From Bacteroidales bacterium (GTDB lineage: Bacteria > Bacteroidota > Bacteroidia > Bacteroidales > WCHB1-69), in contig JAFXTS010000025.1 in assembly GCA_017535665.1 (NCBI GenBank), positions 186,001 to 250,000 of the forward strand: a DNA stretch of 64,000 nt, read 5' to 3'. Positions 42,777 through 51,611 of the stretch are shown here, piece after piece (positions within the stretch are counted from its first letter, which is position 1; every line of letters begins with the position of its first letter). Under the pieces are notes generated by a model that was not told the DNA's origin, did not search any database, and saw only the letters and a program-made list of their open reading frames with translations. A program made the translations under genes and the position numbers.

Positions 42777-43949
42777 TTAATGATTGAATTTGTTATAAGC
42801 CTTCCACCAGCGGTCCGGAATACGGTCGTTGCAGGCGGTATGGTAATCGTTGAGAGAGCAAGGCAGGTAGTAGGTCTGCTGCGTCATCTTCTCTACGTTG
42901 ATGACGGGCACGGTAACCCACCAGCGTCCGCTCTTCTTGCTGCAGTAGAAAACCATCTCTTCGGCAGTGTCAGAAACTGTTACGCTATACTTCAGATAAC
43001 TGTTATTATCCTTGAAATCCAAATCGTTACAGCGGTTCAGATATCCTTCCACAAGGTACCAGATCACGTGCGACAGCAGCTGGGCGGTCTGCCCGTTGTA
43101 GTCGAGCAGCGGGTCGTACTCGTATATACCGAAAGAGGAGAGTTTGTCGCTCAAGCCAGCGTACATCGCCACCTGACAGATTTCCTCACCATAGAAGCCG
43201 TTGGCCGAACTGTTGGGGTTGCCCGGGGCGTCGGGATGACGGATGGCCGACACATCCAACGAAATCATCTCAGCATTGCGCACTATCGGCTCCACCTCCG
43301 ACACATCCTGACGGAGCATTCCTACACGGTAGGTCTCGAAATAGAGTTTCTCCATCAAAGAGATCACTTCGGGACTGTTCATGTAGGTCTGATAACCGAT
43401 GTTGGAATAGTTGAGGAGGAAGTTGGGCTGCTGAAGGATAATCTTGTTGAGATAGGCATTGGACTTCAGGGGCTGATCCTCTCCACCGAGGTCGAAGCAA
43501 GCGTCCACCGATACGATGCTGATGACACGCTGCAACATCTCGTAGGCCTTGTAGTTGGCGAAGGCGAGGTCGTTGCTGCCACCCAGCACTATCGGGATGA
43601 CATTCTCGTTGATGAGGGTAGCGAGCATCTCCGTCAGCACATCATACGTATCTTCCACCGTCTCCCCTACCTTCAGGTTGCCGAGGTCGATGATAGAGAC
43701 CGGCTTGTTCCAGCGGTAAAGGGCGTAGAGCGAACGGCGGATCTCGTTCGGAGCGAGATGGCAGCCGTCGTTGTTGAATGCGTTGCGTGCTTCCGGCACC
43801 CCAATAAGGGCGAACTGGTGGCCGTCCAAAGCCGGTTCACCACTTTGCCAGATGTCAATATAGTGATAAAGAAGATGCTGGTCGCCGGCATCCCCAACGG
43901 GCGCCAGCGACGCGGCATCAACAGGTGTGAGGTACGACTGTAGTTCCAT
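42777..43949 (-). CDS. Arginase-family (formimidoylglutamase-like) protein with degenerate metal site
   Basis: A 390-residue protein of the ureohydrolase fold (GCHLAPNEIRRSLYAL, IPIVLGGSNDLAF, ISIVSVDACFD, MISLDVSAIRHPDAPG). In active arginases the metal ligands come from GGxHS, DAHxD and SxDxDxxDP. Here the corresponding sites read GGSND (123-127), DACFD (149-153) and SLDVSAIRHP (230-239), so two histidines and one aspartate are replaced. Formimidoylglutamase would fit with hutH 5 kb away, but the lost ligands make catalysis doubtful. It begins 8 bp after ppdK. A binding or structural role is possible. Confidence 0.75.
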   Translation of the reverse strand: MELQSYLTPVDAASLAPVGDAGDQHLLYHYIDIWQSGEPALDGHQFALIGVPEARNAFNNDGCHLAPNEIRRSLYALYRWNKPVSIIDLGNLKVGETVEDTYDVLTEMLATLINENVIPIVLGGSNDLAFANYKAYEMLQRVISIVSVDACFDLGGEDQPLKSNAYLNKIILQQPNFLLNYSNIGYQTYMNSPEVISLMEKLYFETYRVGMLRQDVSEVEPIVRNAEMISLDVSAIRHPDAPGNPNSSANGFYGEEICQVAMYAGLSDKLSSFGIYEYDPLLDYNGQTAQLLSHVIWYLVEGYLNRCNDLDFKDNNSYLKYSVTVSDTAEEMVFYCSKKSGRWWVTVPVINVEKMTQQTYYLPCSLNDYHTACNDRIPDRWWKAYNKFNH

Positions 43950-43957
43950 CGCGCCTC

Positions 43958-46708
43958 TTATTTTTTGTTACAGCTGCAGCAGCAACCTTCGCTTCTGTTG
44001 GATTTGATAGCTGCCTGTGCAGCGGCCAGACGGGCTACCGGCACGCGGAACGGGGAGCAAGAAACGTAGTTCATGCCCGTCTTGTAGAAGAACTCTACGG
44101 AAGCGGGATCTCCACCGTGCTCGCCGCAAACACCAATCTTGAGGTTTTTGTTCACGAAGCGGCCACGCTGCACACCAGCCTGCACCAGCTGACCCACACC
44201 AGCCTGGTCCAAAGTCTTGAACGGGTCGGCAGGGATGATCTTCTGGTCAACATAGGTGTGGATGATCTCGTTCACGTCGTCGCGTGAGAAACCGAGCGTC
44301 ATCTGGGTAAGGTCGTTGGTACCGAAGGAGAAGAACTGGGCCACCTCGGCGATTTCGTCAGCCATGAGGGTAGCGCGCGGGACCTCAATCATCGTACCAT
44401 AGAGGTAGTTGATCTTAACACCGAACTTGGCCTCGACTTCGGCCTGTACGCGGTCGGCAATCACCTTCTGGTGACGGAGTTCCTTCACGTCAATGGTGAG
44501 GGGCACCATGATTTCGAGGTGCGGATCGTGACCTTCCTTCATCAATTCTGCGGTGGCCTCGAAGAGGGCGCGGAACTGGGTTTCGGAGATTTCGGGATAA
44601 ACGATGCCAAGGCGCACGCCACGGAGACCCATCATCGGGTTCATCTCGTGCAGAGCGTCGATTCTCTTCTTGATCTCCTCGAAGGTAAGACCATACTGAC
44701 CAGCGGCTTCACGCTGCTTGTCTTCAGTCTGCGGCACGAATTCGTGGAGCGGCGGGTCCATAAGGCGGAAGGTAAGCGGCTTGCCGTCCATCACCTTCAA
44801 GGTTCCCTTGGCGGCCTCCTTGATGTAGGGCTCCAGCTCGTTGAGAGCAGCCACGCGCTCCGCCTCGTTGTTGGCGAGGATCATCTTGCGGAGTTTCTCC
44901 AACGGTTTCTCGCTGTTCTTGCCATAAAACATGTGCTCGATACGGAACAGACCGATACCTTCAGCGCCGAAGTTGACAGCGTTCTGGGCATCTTCCGGAG
45001 TATCAGCGTTGGTGCGGACACCCATCTTGCGGTATTTGTCCACGAGGGCCATGAACTCCTGGAAGCGCGGGTTCTCGGTGGAGTCGATCATCTTGACGGC
45101 TTCGCCATAGACATAACCCTTGGCGCCGTTGAGGGCGAGGGTGTCGCCTTCTTTGTAAACTTTACCATCGATGGTGACGGTACGTTTGTCCATGTCAATC
45201 TTGAGGGCGTCGCAACCCACGATGCAGCACTTGCCCCATCCGCGGGCAACAAGAGCGGCGTGAGAGGTCATACCACCGCGGGCGGTCAGGATACCGTCGG
45301 CAGCGCGCATACCTTCCACATCTTCGGGGTTGGTCTCCTCACGAACGAGGATGTTTTTAACTTTCTTTGCGGTATAAGCCTTGGAGACTTCGCTGTCGAG
45401 GGCGATAACGCCGACGGCGCCGCCAGGACCTGCGGGAAGACCCTTGGCGATGACATCGTGTTTCTTCTCGTCAGCGGCTTCGAGGATGGGGTGCAGCAGC
45501 TCGTCCATCTGAGCGGGGCTGAGGCGCATCACCACCTCATCGTCTTTGATAAGACCTTCGTGGAGCATATCGAGTGCCATGTTGAGGGCGGCGATACCGG
45601 TACGTTTGCCGACGCGGCACTGCAGCATATACAGCTGGCCTTCCTGGATGGTGAACTCGATGTCGAGCATGTCGTGATAGTTCTTCTCCAAGATCTCGCG
45701 GATGTCGCAGAGTTCTTTGTAGGTGGCGGGCATCAGCTCCTGCATGGAGTGCATGTGCTTGTTCTGCTCGTTCTTGGTGTCGTCGTTGAGCGGGTTGGGG
45801 GTACGGATACCGGCCACCACGTCTTCGCCCTGTGCGTTGATAAGCCATTCGCCATAGAAGAGGTTGTCGCCGGTGGCGGGGTTACGGGTGAAGGCAACGC
45901 CGGTGGCAGAGTTGTCGCCCATGTTGCCGAACACCATGGCCTGCACGTTCACTGCAGTACCCCAGTCTTCCGGAATACCTTCAATCTGACGGTAGGAGAT
46001 GGCCTTCTGACCGTTCCAGCTCTTGAACACGGCCTTGATACCACCTTCGAGCTGCAGCTTAGCGTCATCCGGGAACTCGGTGCCGAGTTTCTCCTTGATG
46101 GTTTTCTTGAAAGCGGTGGCTAATTCCAGAAGTTCGCCAGCCTTGATGTCGGTGTCGCTCTTGTAGCCTTTCTTCTCCTTGTATTCATCCAGCATATCAT
46201 CGAGGATACGGCGGATACCTTTGCCTTCCACGGGAGCGATGCCCTCGGCTTTCTCCATCACCACATCGGCATACATCATGATGAGACGACGATAGGAGTC
46301 ATATACGAAACGCTCGTTGCCAGTCTTCTTGATGAGGCCGGGGAGAGTTTTGGAGGAGAGACCGATGTTGAGGACGGTGTCCATCATACCCGGCATGGAA
46401 GTACGGGCGCCGGAGCGGCAGGAAACCAGCAGCGGGTTGTCGGGATCGTCATATTTTCTGCCCATGATTTTCTCCACATTCTCCATAGCCTTCCAAACGT
46501 CGGCCATGAGGGTAGCGGGAAGCTGGCAGTTGTTCGCATAATATGCGGTGCAGCATTCGGTAGTGATAGTCAAGCCGGCAGGAACAGGAAGTCCCAACAA
46601 ACACATTTCGGCGAGGTTGGCACCCTTGCCACCCAGCAAGTTTTTCATGTCGGCCTTGCCTTCAGCAGTCTTCCCGCCAAAGGTGTAAACATACTTTACA
46701 TTACTCAT
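43958..46708 (-). CDS. ppdK: Pyruvate, phosphate dikinase
   Basis: A 916-residue enzyme that interconverts PEP and pyruvate with ATP/AMP and phosphate/pyrophosphate, giving reversible glycolysis in anaerobes. It has the full three-part architecture: an N-terminal ATP-grasp domain (GGKGANLAEM, LLVSCRSGARTSMPGMMDTVLNIG), the swivelling phosphohistidine domain (ILTARGGMTSHAALVARGWGKCC) and the C-terminal PEP/pyruvate TIM barrel (FSFGTNDLTQMTLGFSRDD, GVCGEHGGDP). A C-terminal CCCSCNKK tail is unusual and might bind metal. It is first in the operon with the arginase-fold and DUF3078 genes. Confidence 0.97.
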   Translation of the reverse strand: MSNVKYVYTFGGKTAEGKADMKNLLGGKGANLAEMCLLGLPVPAGLTITTECCTAYYANNCQLPATLMADVWKAMENVEKIMGRKYDDPDNPLLVSCRSGARTSMPGMMDTVLNIGLSSKTLPGLIKKTGNERFVYDSYRRLIMMYADVVMEKAEGIAPVEGKGIRRILDDMLDEYKEKKGYKSDTDIKAGELLELATAFKKTIKEKLGTEFPDDAKLQLEGGIKAVFKSWNGQKAISYRQIEGIPEDWGTAVNVQAMVFGNMGDNSATGVAFTRNPATGDNLFYGEWLINAQGEDVVAGIRTPNPLNDDTKNEQNKHMHSMQELMPATYKELCDIREILEKNYHDMLDIEFTIQEGQLYMLQCRVGKRTGIAALNMALDMLHEGLIKDDEVVMRLSPAQMDELLHPILEAADEKKHDVIAKGLPAGPGGAVGVIALDSEVSKAYTAKKVKNILVREETNPEDVEGMRAADGILTARGGMTSHAALVARGWGKCCIVGCDALKIDMDKRTVTIDGKVYKEGDTLALNGAKGYVYGEAVKMIDSTENPRFQEFMALVDKYRKMGVRTNADTPEDAQNAVNFGAEGIGLFRIEHMFYGKNSEKPLEKLRKMILANNEAERVAALNELEPYIKEAAKGTLKVMDGKPLTFRLMDPPLHEFVPQTEDKQREAAGQYGLTFEEIKKRIDALHEMNPMMGLRGVRLGIVYPEISETQFRALFEATAELMKEGHDPHLEIMVPLTIDVKELRHQKVIADRVQAEVEAKFGVKINYLYGTMIEVPRATLMADEIAEVAQFFSFGTNDLTQMTLGFSRDDVNEIIHTYVDQKIIPADPFKTLDQAGVGQLVQAGVQRGRFVNKNLKIGVCGEHGGDPASVEFFYKTGMNYVSCSPFRVPVARLAAAQAAIKSNRSEGCCCSCNKK

Positions 46709-46764
46709 TTTCAGTGATTTAAAGTTAATAAATAAAGGATTAATTCATTCTAATAAAACGAGTG

Positions 46765-46772
46765 CAAAAGTA
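46765..46772 (-). promoter_or_regulatory. -7 promoter box for ppdK operon
   Basis: The complement reads TACTTTTG followed by C, 57 bp upstream of the ppdK start. Confidence 0.6.
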
Positions 46773-46829
46773 CAGAAAATTTCCGTAAATATTATTTAAA
46801 TTTACAAAAAATAATAAGCAATTTTATTG

Positions 46830-46837
46830 TATTTTTG
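46830..46837 (+). promoter_or_regulatory. -7 promoter box for M64 peptidase gene
   Basis: TATTTTTG followed by C, 19 bp before ATG 46856. It rules out the in-frame ATG at 46835. Confidence 0.65.
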
Positions 46838-46855
46838 CAGCTAAATTTTTGTGTG

Positions 46856-48139
46856 ATGAAAAAGACATTCTTATTGGTAATGATGACCTTCGCCCTCGCC
46901 ACCCTTTGGGCGCAAAATTTTGACCAGTATTTTGAAAACAAAACTCTGAGAATCAACTACCTGCATATCGGCGATGCCCACAACGAAAGTTTCGCCCTCA
47001 AGGAGTACCATGCCGGCGGCATTTGGAGCGGCACCCGCGCCTACCTGATTGAGCCCCACCGCTACGGCTCCGTACTTTTCGAGGCCTTCGACTCCACCAC
47101 CAACACCCCGATTTTCTCCCGCAGCTACGACTGTCTCTTCAACGAGTACCGCACCACCGATGAGGCCAACACACAATCGCGCGATTTTGAAGAGTGCATC
47201 AACATGCCCTTCCCCAAAAATACCATCTTCTACACCTTCACTTGCTTTAATCGAAAAGGAGAAGGAAAGGTCTTATACAAAGCCTATTACAATCCCAAAA
47301 CCACCTTCACCATCCCCTTCAGCACAGAGTTCAAGCTGATCACCCTGCACAAAGGCGGCGCCCCCGAACAGTGCTTGGACATCCTCTTCATTCCCGATGG
47401 ATATTCAAGAGATGACAGAGGAAAACTGGATGTCGATGTGAAGGACTTCGCCTCCTACATCCTCAACTGCTCGCCCTACAAAGAGAACAGAGAACGCATT
47501 AACATCTATGCTATTAAAGGGTTTTCTGAAGAGTCAGGTGTGACCGACCCCAACAACAAAATTGAACGCAAAACCCTGCTCAACAGTTCGTACAACACCC
47601 TCGGCACCGACCGTTATCTGATGTGCGAGAATGTGTGGCGGATGTACGATGTAGCCGATGACGCTCCCTTTGATGCTATCGTACTTCTTTGTAATTCAGA
47701 AAAATACGGAGGCGGTGGCATCTACAACTTCTACGCCACCGTGTGCAACGGCGCACCCGATGCCGACTTCGTGATTGTGCATGAGATGGGCCACAGCATC
47801 GGCGGTCTGGCCGACGAGTACTACACCTCCGAGACCAGCGTCAACGACTTCTACCCCGCCGGCATTGAACCGATGGAGCCCAACGTGACCACCCTCGTCG
47901 ATTTCGAGAAGAAATGGAAAGACCTGATTGACCCCAGCATCCCGATTCCCACCCCGGCCACCAAGGAGTACAACGACATGCTGGGCGTGTACGAAGGTGC
48001 CGGCTACGTGGCCAAAGGCGTTTACCGCCCGTGGCAGAACTGCACCATGAAGGAAATTATCTATAACAACTTCTGCCCCGTCTGCACCCGCGTGCTGATC
48101 GACATGTTCAACTACTACTCAAACCGGGAAGGCGAATAA
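46856..48139 (+). CDS. Secreted M64-family (IgA-peptidase-type) metallopeptidase
   Basis: A 427-residue exported protein (signal peptide ending TLWAQ, start at ATG 46856). The zinc site is HEMGHSIGGLADEY, with His309, Glu310 and His313 in the HExxH core. An N-terminal beta domain (~20-160) precedes the catalytic domain, as in other Bacteroidota M64 peptidases. No T9SS sorting domain is visible at the C-terminus. M64 was named for an IgA1-cleaving enzyme, but most bacterial members have no known substrate. It has its own promoter and is divergent from ppdK. Confidence 0.88.
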   Translation: MKKTFLLVMMTFALATLWAQNFDQYFENKTLRINYLHIGDAHNESFALKEYHAGGIWSGTRAYLIEPHRYGSVLFEAFDSTTNTPIFSRSYDCLFNEYRTTDEANTQSRDFEECINMPFPKNTIFYTFTCFNRKGEGKVLYKAYYNPKTTFTIPFSTEFKLITLHKGGAPEQCLDILFIPDGYSRDDRGKLDVDVKDFASYILNCSPYKENRERINIYAIKGFSEESGVTDPNNKIERKTLLNSSYNTLGTDRYLMCENVWRMYDVADDAPFDAIVLLCNSEKYGGGGIYNFYATVCNGAPDADFVIVHEMGHSIGGLADEYYTSETSVNDFYPAGIEPMEPNVTTLVDFEKKWKDLIDPSIPIPTPATKEYNDMLGVYEGAGYVAKGVYRPWQNCTMKEIIYNNFCPVCTRVLIDMFNYYSNREGE

Positions 48140-48168
48140 GGAGGATGCAAAGATTTCAGAATAATATG

Positions 48169-48176
48169 TAAATTTG
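48169..48176 (+). promoter_or_regulatory. -7 promoter box for phosphate butyryltransferase operon
   Basis: TAAATTTG followed by C, about 71 bp before the start codon at 48248. Confidence 0.6.
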
Positions 48177-48247
48177 CACCGCCAAAATTATTACGATAGA
48201 AAATTATTCAATTATTAATATCAATCCTAAAATCAATTAACAAAGCT

Positions 48248-49156
48248 ATGAGTATCACAAAATTAGACCAGATTATCGAATTAGTAAAAACCAAACCCCA
48301 GAAACGTTTGATTGCGGCTTACGCCAACGACGCACACACCATCGAGGCTGTGCACAATGCTGTAAAGATGGGCGTGGTGAAAGCCACCCTCGTCGGCGAC
48401 GAGGCCACTATCAAGCAGGTCTGCAAAGAAAACAATATCGACGTTAACGACTTCACCATCATCCAGGAGGCCGACGAGAACAAGGCTGCCGCCAAGGCTT
48501 GCGAAATCATCAACAACGGCGAGGGCGACATCCTGATGAAGGGCTTGCTCTCCACCGACAAATACATGCGCGCCATCCTCAACAAGGAGCGCGGACTGAT
48601 GCCCGGACCGAAAGCGGTTCTGTCGCACGTCACCGTGATTGAGACGCCCCGTTACCACAAGCTCATCATCTGCGGCGACGTGGCCATCATCCCCGCCCCC
48701 GACCTCAACCAGAAGATCGCCATCACCAACTACCTGGTGAACACCGCCCGCGCCCTTCAGATTGAGAAACCGAAGGTAGCTGTGCTGGCCGCCACCGAGC
48801 AGGTGCTGCCCGCCATGCCCGCCTGCGTGGATGCCTGCATCATCAGCAAGATGGCCGAACGCGGTCAGATCAAGAACGCCGTCATCGATGGACCTCTGGG
48901 CGTTGACCTCGCCATCGACATGGAGTGCGTGCAGATCAAGAAAGTGAAGAGCGAAGTGGCCGGCGACGCCGACTGCATCGTGTTCCCGAACATCGAGACC
49001 GGCAACGTGTTCTACAAGTGCAACACCAAGCTGGCAGGCGCTGAACTCGGTGCCATGGTGGTGGGTGCCAAAGTGCCCTGCGTGCTCTCCTCACGCGGCG
49101 ACTCCACCAAGACCAAACTTTACTCCATCGCCCTCGCAGCAGCCGTAGCCAAATAA
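48248..49156 (+). CDS. ptb: Phosphate butyryltransferase-like acyltransferase
   Basis: A 302-residue enzyme of the phosphate acetyl/butyryltransferase family, which exchanges CoA for phosphate on short acyl groups. Family segments are GDILMKGLLSTDKYMRAILNKERG, SHVTVIETPRYHKLIICGDVAIIPAPDLNQK and DCIVFPNIETGNVFYKCNTKLAGAE. The size and LMKGLLST segment favour the butyryl- over the acetyltransferase branch. A butyrate kinase gene, its usual partner, is not next to it; a lipoprotein gene and aspS follow instead. Confidence 0.88.
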   Translation: MSITKLDQIIELVKTKPQKRLIAAYANDAHTIEAVHNAVKMGVVKATLVGDEATIKQVCKENNIDVNDFTIIQEADENKAAAKACEIINNGEGDILMKGLLSTDKYMRAILNKERGLMPGPKAVLSHVTVIETPRYHKLIICGDVAIIPAPDLNQKIAITNYLVNTARALQIEKPKVAVLAATEQVLPAMPACVDACIISKMAERGQIKNAVIDGPLGVDLAIDMECVQIKKVKSEVAGDADCIVFPNIETGNVFYKCNTKLAGAELGAMVVGAKVPCVLSSRGDSTKTKLYSIALAAAVAK

Positions 49157-49160
49157 TAAA

Positions 49161-49838
49161 ATGAAAACACGTCTATTTGCCATCGTACTATTGGCTGCCT
49201 CGTTGCTGTCAGGCTGCCACAAAAGCATCGACCTCACCAACTCCGACAAGGTGAATCAGAATCATATTTTTCAACTCTACCAAGTAAAATATGATGCCAA
49301 TGATGGGAACCTAACGACGAAGGCCGTCTTCCACATCGACCACCGCAGCGGCAACCAACTCCGCCTCACCGAACCCTCCAAGGTGACGGTGAACGGACAA
49401 GAGATGGAGCTCAACGAACAGGGCGAATATGTGTGGAACAACCCAAAACATTTGCAAATCACACCATTCGAGTACGTCAACAACAACAAACAATTGTTCA
49501 AGAACTCTGTCATTACCAATACGATAGCATTTAACCAGGAGAATATCACGCTCAACAAAAACAAGACCACCCAAGTCACTGTCAAGGCTGAACCGTTTGA
49601 AGAGAGCGAGAGTGTGAGCTGCACCCTCACCAAAGATGGCGAGACCGTGGAGATCGACCTCGACTTCGAAAACGGCCGGCTGATTGTCAGTCCCGAAGTG
49701 CTAGAGCCGGTGCAACCCGGCAGTTATACCGCCCGTCTCGTGCGGAAGAACTACAGCCAGCAGCTAAAGTCCCTTGACCGCGGCGGCGAGTGGGAGAGCC
49801 AGTATGTCTCAACATCTAAAACCATCACTGTACAATGA
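49161..49838 (+). CDS. Predicted lipoprotein of unknown function
   Basis: A 225-residue protein with a lipoprotein signal peptide ([19 protein letters not shown]). The mature part is beta-rich with two repeated Ig-like strands patterns ([56 protein letters not shown]). No known family. It starts 4 bp after the acyltransferase stop and overlaps aspS by 4 bp (ATGA), so it is embedded in that operon by position only. Confidence 0.75.
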   Translation: MKTRLFAIVLLAASLLSGCHKSIDLTNSDKVNQNHIFQLYQVKYDANDGNLTTKAVFHIDHRSGNQLRLTEPSKVTVNGQEMELNEQGEYVWNNPKHLQITPFEYVNNNKQLFKNSVITNTIAFNQENITLNKNKTTQVTVKAEPFEESESVSCTLTKDGETVEIDLDFENGRLIVSPEVLEPVQPGSYTARLVRKNYSQQLKSLDRGGEWESQYVSTSKTITVQ

Positions 49839-51580
49839 AAACATCTTTAAGAACACACACCTGCGGCGAACTCACCGCGAACAACATCGGCGAAAAAGTC
49901 ACCCTTTGCGGCTGGATACAGAAAATCCGCAAGTTAGGCGGCATGACCTTCATCGACCTGCGCGACCGCTACGGCATCACGCAGCTCGCCTTCAACGCTG
50001 AAACTAACCCCGACCTGTGCAAGCAGATCGAGCCGTTCGGCCGCGAATGGGTCATCCAGGTCACCGGCACCGTCGCCGAACGATACAGCAAGAACAAAAA
50101 CATCCCGACCGGCGACATCGAAATCCTCGCGGAGAAAATCACCGTGCTGAACGAGTCGCTCACCCCTCCCTTCACCATCGAGGACGAGTCGGACGGTGGC
50201 GACGAGCTGCGCATGAAATTCCGCTACCTCGACCTGCGCCGCAACCCCGTGAAGAACAACCTGCTTTTCCGCCACAAGTTGGGCATCGCCATCCGTAACT
50301 ACATGAACAACATCGGCTTCGTGGAAATCGAGACCCCCATGCTGGTCAATTCCACCCCTGAAGGCGCCCGCGACTTTGTGGTGCCCTCCCGCCTCAGCCA
50401 CGGCGAGTTCTACGCCCTCCCGCAGTCGCCCCAGACCTTCAAGCAGCTACTTATGGTCTCCGGCTTCGACCGCTACTTCCAAATTGTGAAGTGCTTCCGC
50501 GACGAGGACCTGCGCGCCGACCGCCAGCCCGAGTTCACCCAGATCGACTGCGAGATGTCGTTCATCACCCAAGAAGACATCCTCCAGACTTTCGAAGGAC
50601 TCATCAAATACATCTTCAAAGAGATCAAAGGCATTGACATCGAACCCATCGAGCGCATCACCTGGCACGATGCCATGAAATATTATGGTAGCGACAAGCC
50701 GGATGCCCGTTTCGGCATGCGTTTCGTGGAACTAAACAACGTGCTGCAGCACAAAGACTTCAAGGTGTTCAACGAAGCTGAATTGGTGGTAGGTATTGTG
50801 GCCAAGGGCTGCGCCCACTACTCCCGCAAACAGCTCGATGAGCTCACCAACTTTGTGAAACGCCCGCAGGTGGGCGCCACCGGCCTCGTGTACATCCAAT
50901 GCCAGGAGGACGGCCACTTCAAATCCTCCGTTGACAAGTTCTACGACCAAAACGACCTGCAAGCGGTGGCCAAGGAGTGCGGCGCCGAAGCCGGCGACCT
51001 CATCCTCATCATGGCCGGTCCGCGCATGAAGACTCAGACCCAGCTGTGCCAGCTCCGCTTGGAGATGGGCAGCCGCCTCGGCTTGCGCAAGGCCGGTGAG
51101 TACAAACTCCTGTGGGTGGTGGACTTCCCGCTGCTCGAATGGGACGAGGAGACGCAGCGCTACTACGCTATGCATCACCCGTTTACCGCACCGAAACCGG
51201 AGCACGAGGCGATGTTGGAGAGCGACCCGGGACACGTGAACGCCAACGCCTACGACCTCGTCATCAACGGCACCGAGGTGGGCGGCGGCTCCATCCGTAT
51301 TCACGACAAAGAGCTGCAGAAGAGAATGTTCAAAGCACTCGGCTTCACCGAAGAAGAGGCACAGAAGCAGTTCGGCTTCCTGATGAACGCCTTCCAGTAC
51401 GGCGCACCTCCGCACGGCGGACTCGCCTTCGGCTTCGACCGCATGTGCTCGGTATTGTGCGACGCTGACACCATCCGCGACTTCATCGCCTTCCCGAAAA
51501 ACAATGCGGCTCGTGATATGATGCTCGGCGCACCCACCCCCATTTCAGACGCACAACTCAAAGAATTGGGACTGAAATAG
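49835..51580 (+). CDS. aspS: Aspartate--tRNA ligase
   Basis: A 581-residue class II synthetase that charges tRNA-Asp. It has an N-terminal OB anticodon-binding domain ([26 protein letters not shown]), catalytic motif 2 ([23 protein letters not shown]), the bacterial GAD insert (~290-400) and motif 3 (GLAFGFDRM). The bacterial-type insert distinguishes it from archaeal/eukaryotic AspRS. Because asnS is also present, direct Asn-tRNA charging is available in this organism. It overlaps the upstream lipoprotein gene by 4 bp. Confidence 0.97.
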   Translation: MKTSLRTHTCGELTANNIGEKVTLCGWIQKIRKLGGMTFIDLRDRYGITQLAFNAETNPDLCKQIEPFGREWVIQVTGTVAERYSKNKNIPTGDIEILAEKITVLNESLTPPFTIEDESDGGDELRMKFRYLDLRRNPVKNNLLFRHKLGIAIRNYMNNIGFVEIETPMLVNSTPEGARDFVVPSRLSHGEFYALPQSPQTFKQLLMVSGFDRYFQIVKCFRDEDLRADRQPEFTQIDCEMSFITQEDILQTFEGLIKYIFKEIKGIDIEPIERITWHDAMKYYGSDKPDARFGMRFVELNNVLQHKDFKVFNEAELVVGIVAKGCAHYSRKQLDELTNFVKRPQVGATGLVYIQCQEDGHFKSSVDKFYDQNDLQAVAKECGAEAGDLILIMAGPRMKTQTQLCQLRLEMGSRLGLRKAGEYKLLWVVDFPLLEWDEETQRYYAMHHPFTAPKPEHEAMLESDPGHVNANAYDLVINGTEVGGGSIRIHDKELQKRMFKALGFTEEEAQKQFGFLMNAFQYGAPPHGGLAFGFDRMCSVLCDADTIRDFIAFPKNNAARDMMLGAPTPISDAQLKELGLK

Positions 51581-51611
51581 CGGTCTTCTATTTTAATATA
51601 AAATATTAAAA

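Noticed and set aside
44471-46123. A 550-codon open frame on the plus strand inside ppdK
   Set aside because: It lies wholly antisense to an unmistakable PPDK gene, has repetitive His/Val/Gly-rich composition and no recognisable domain; it is a shadow of codon bias.
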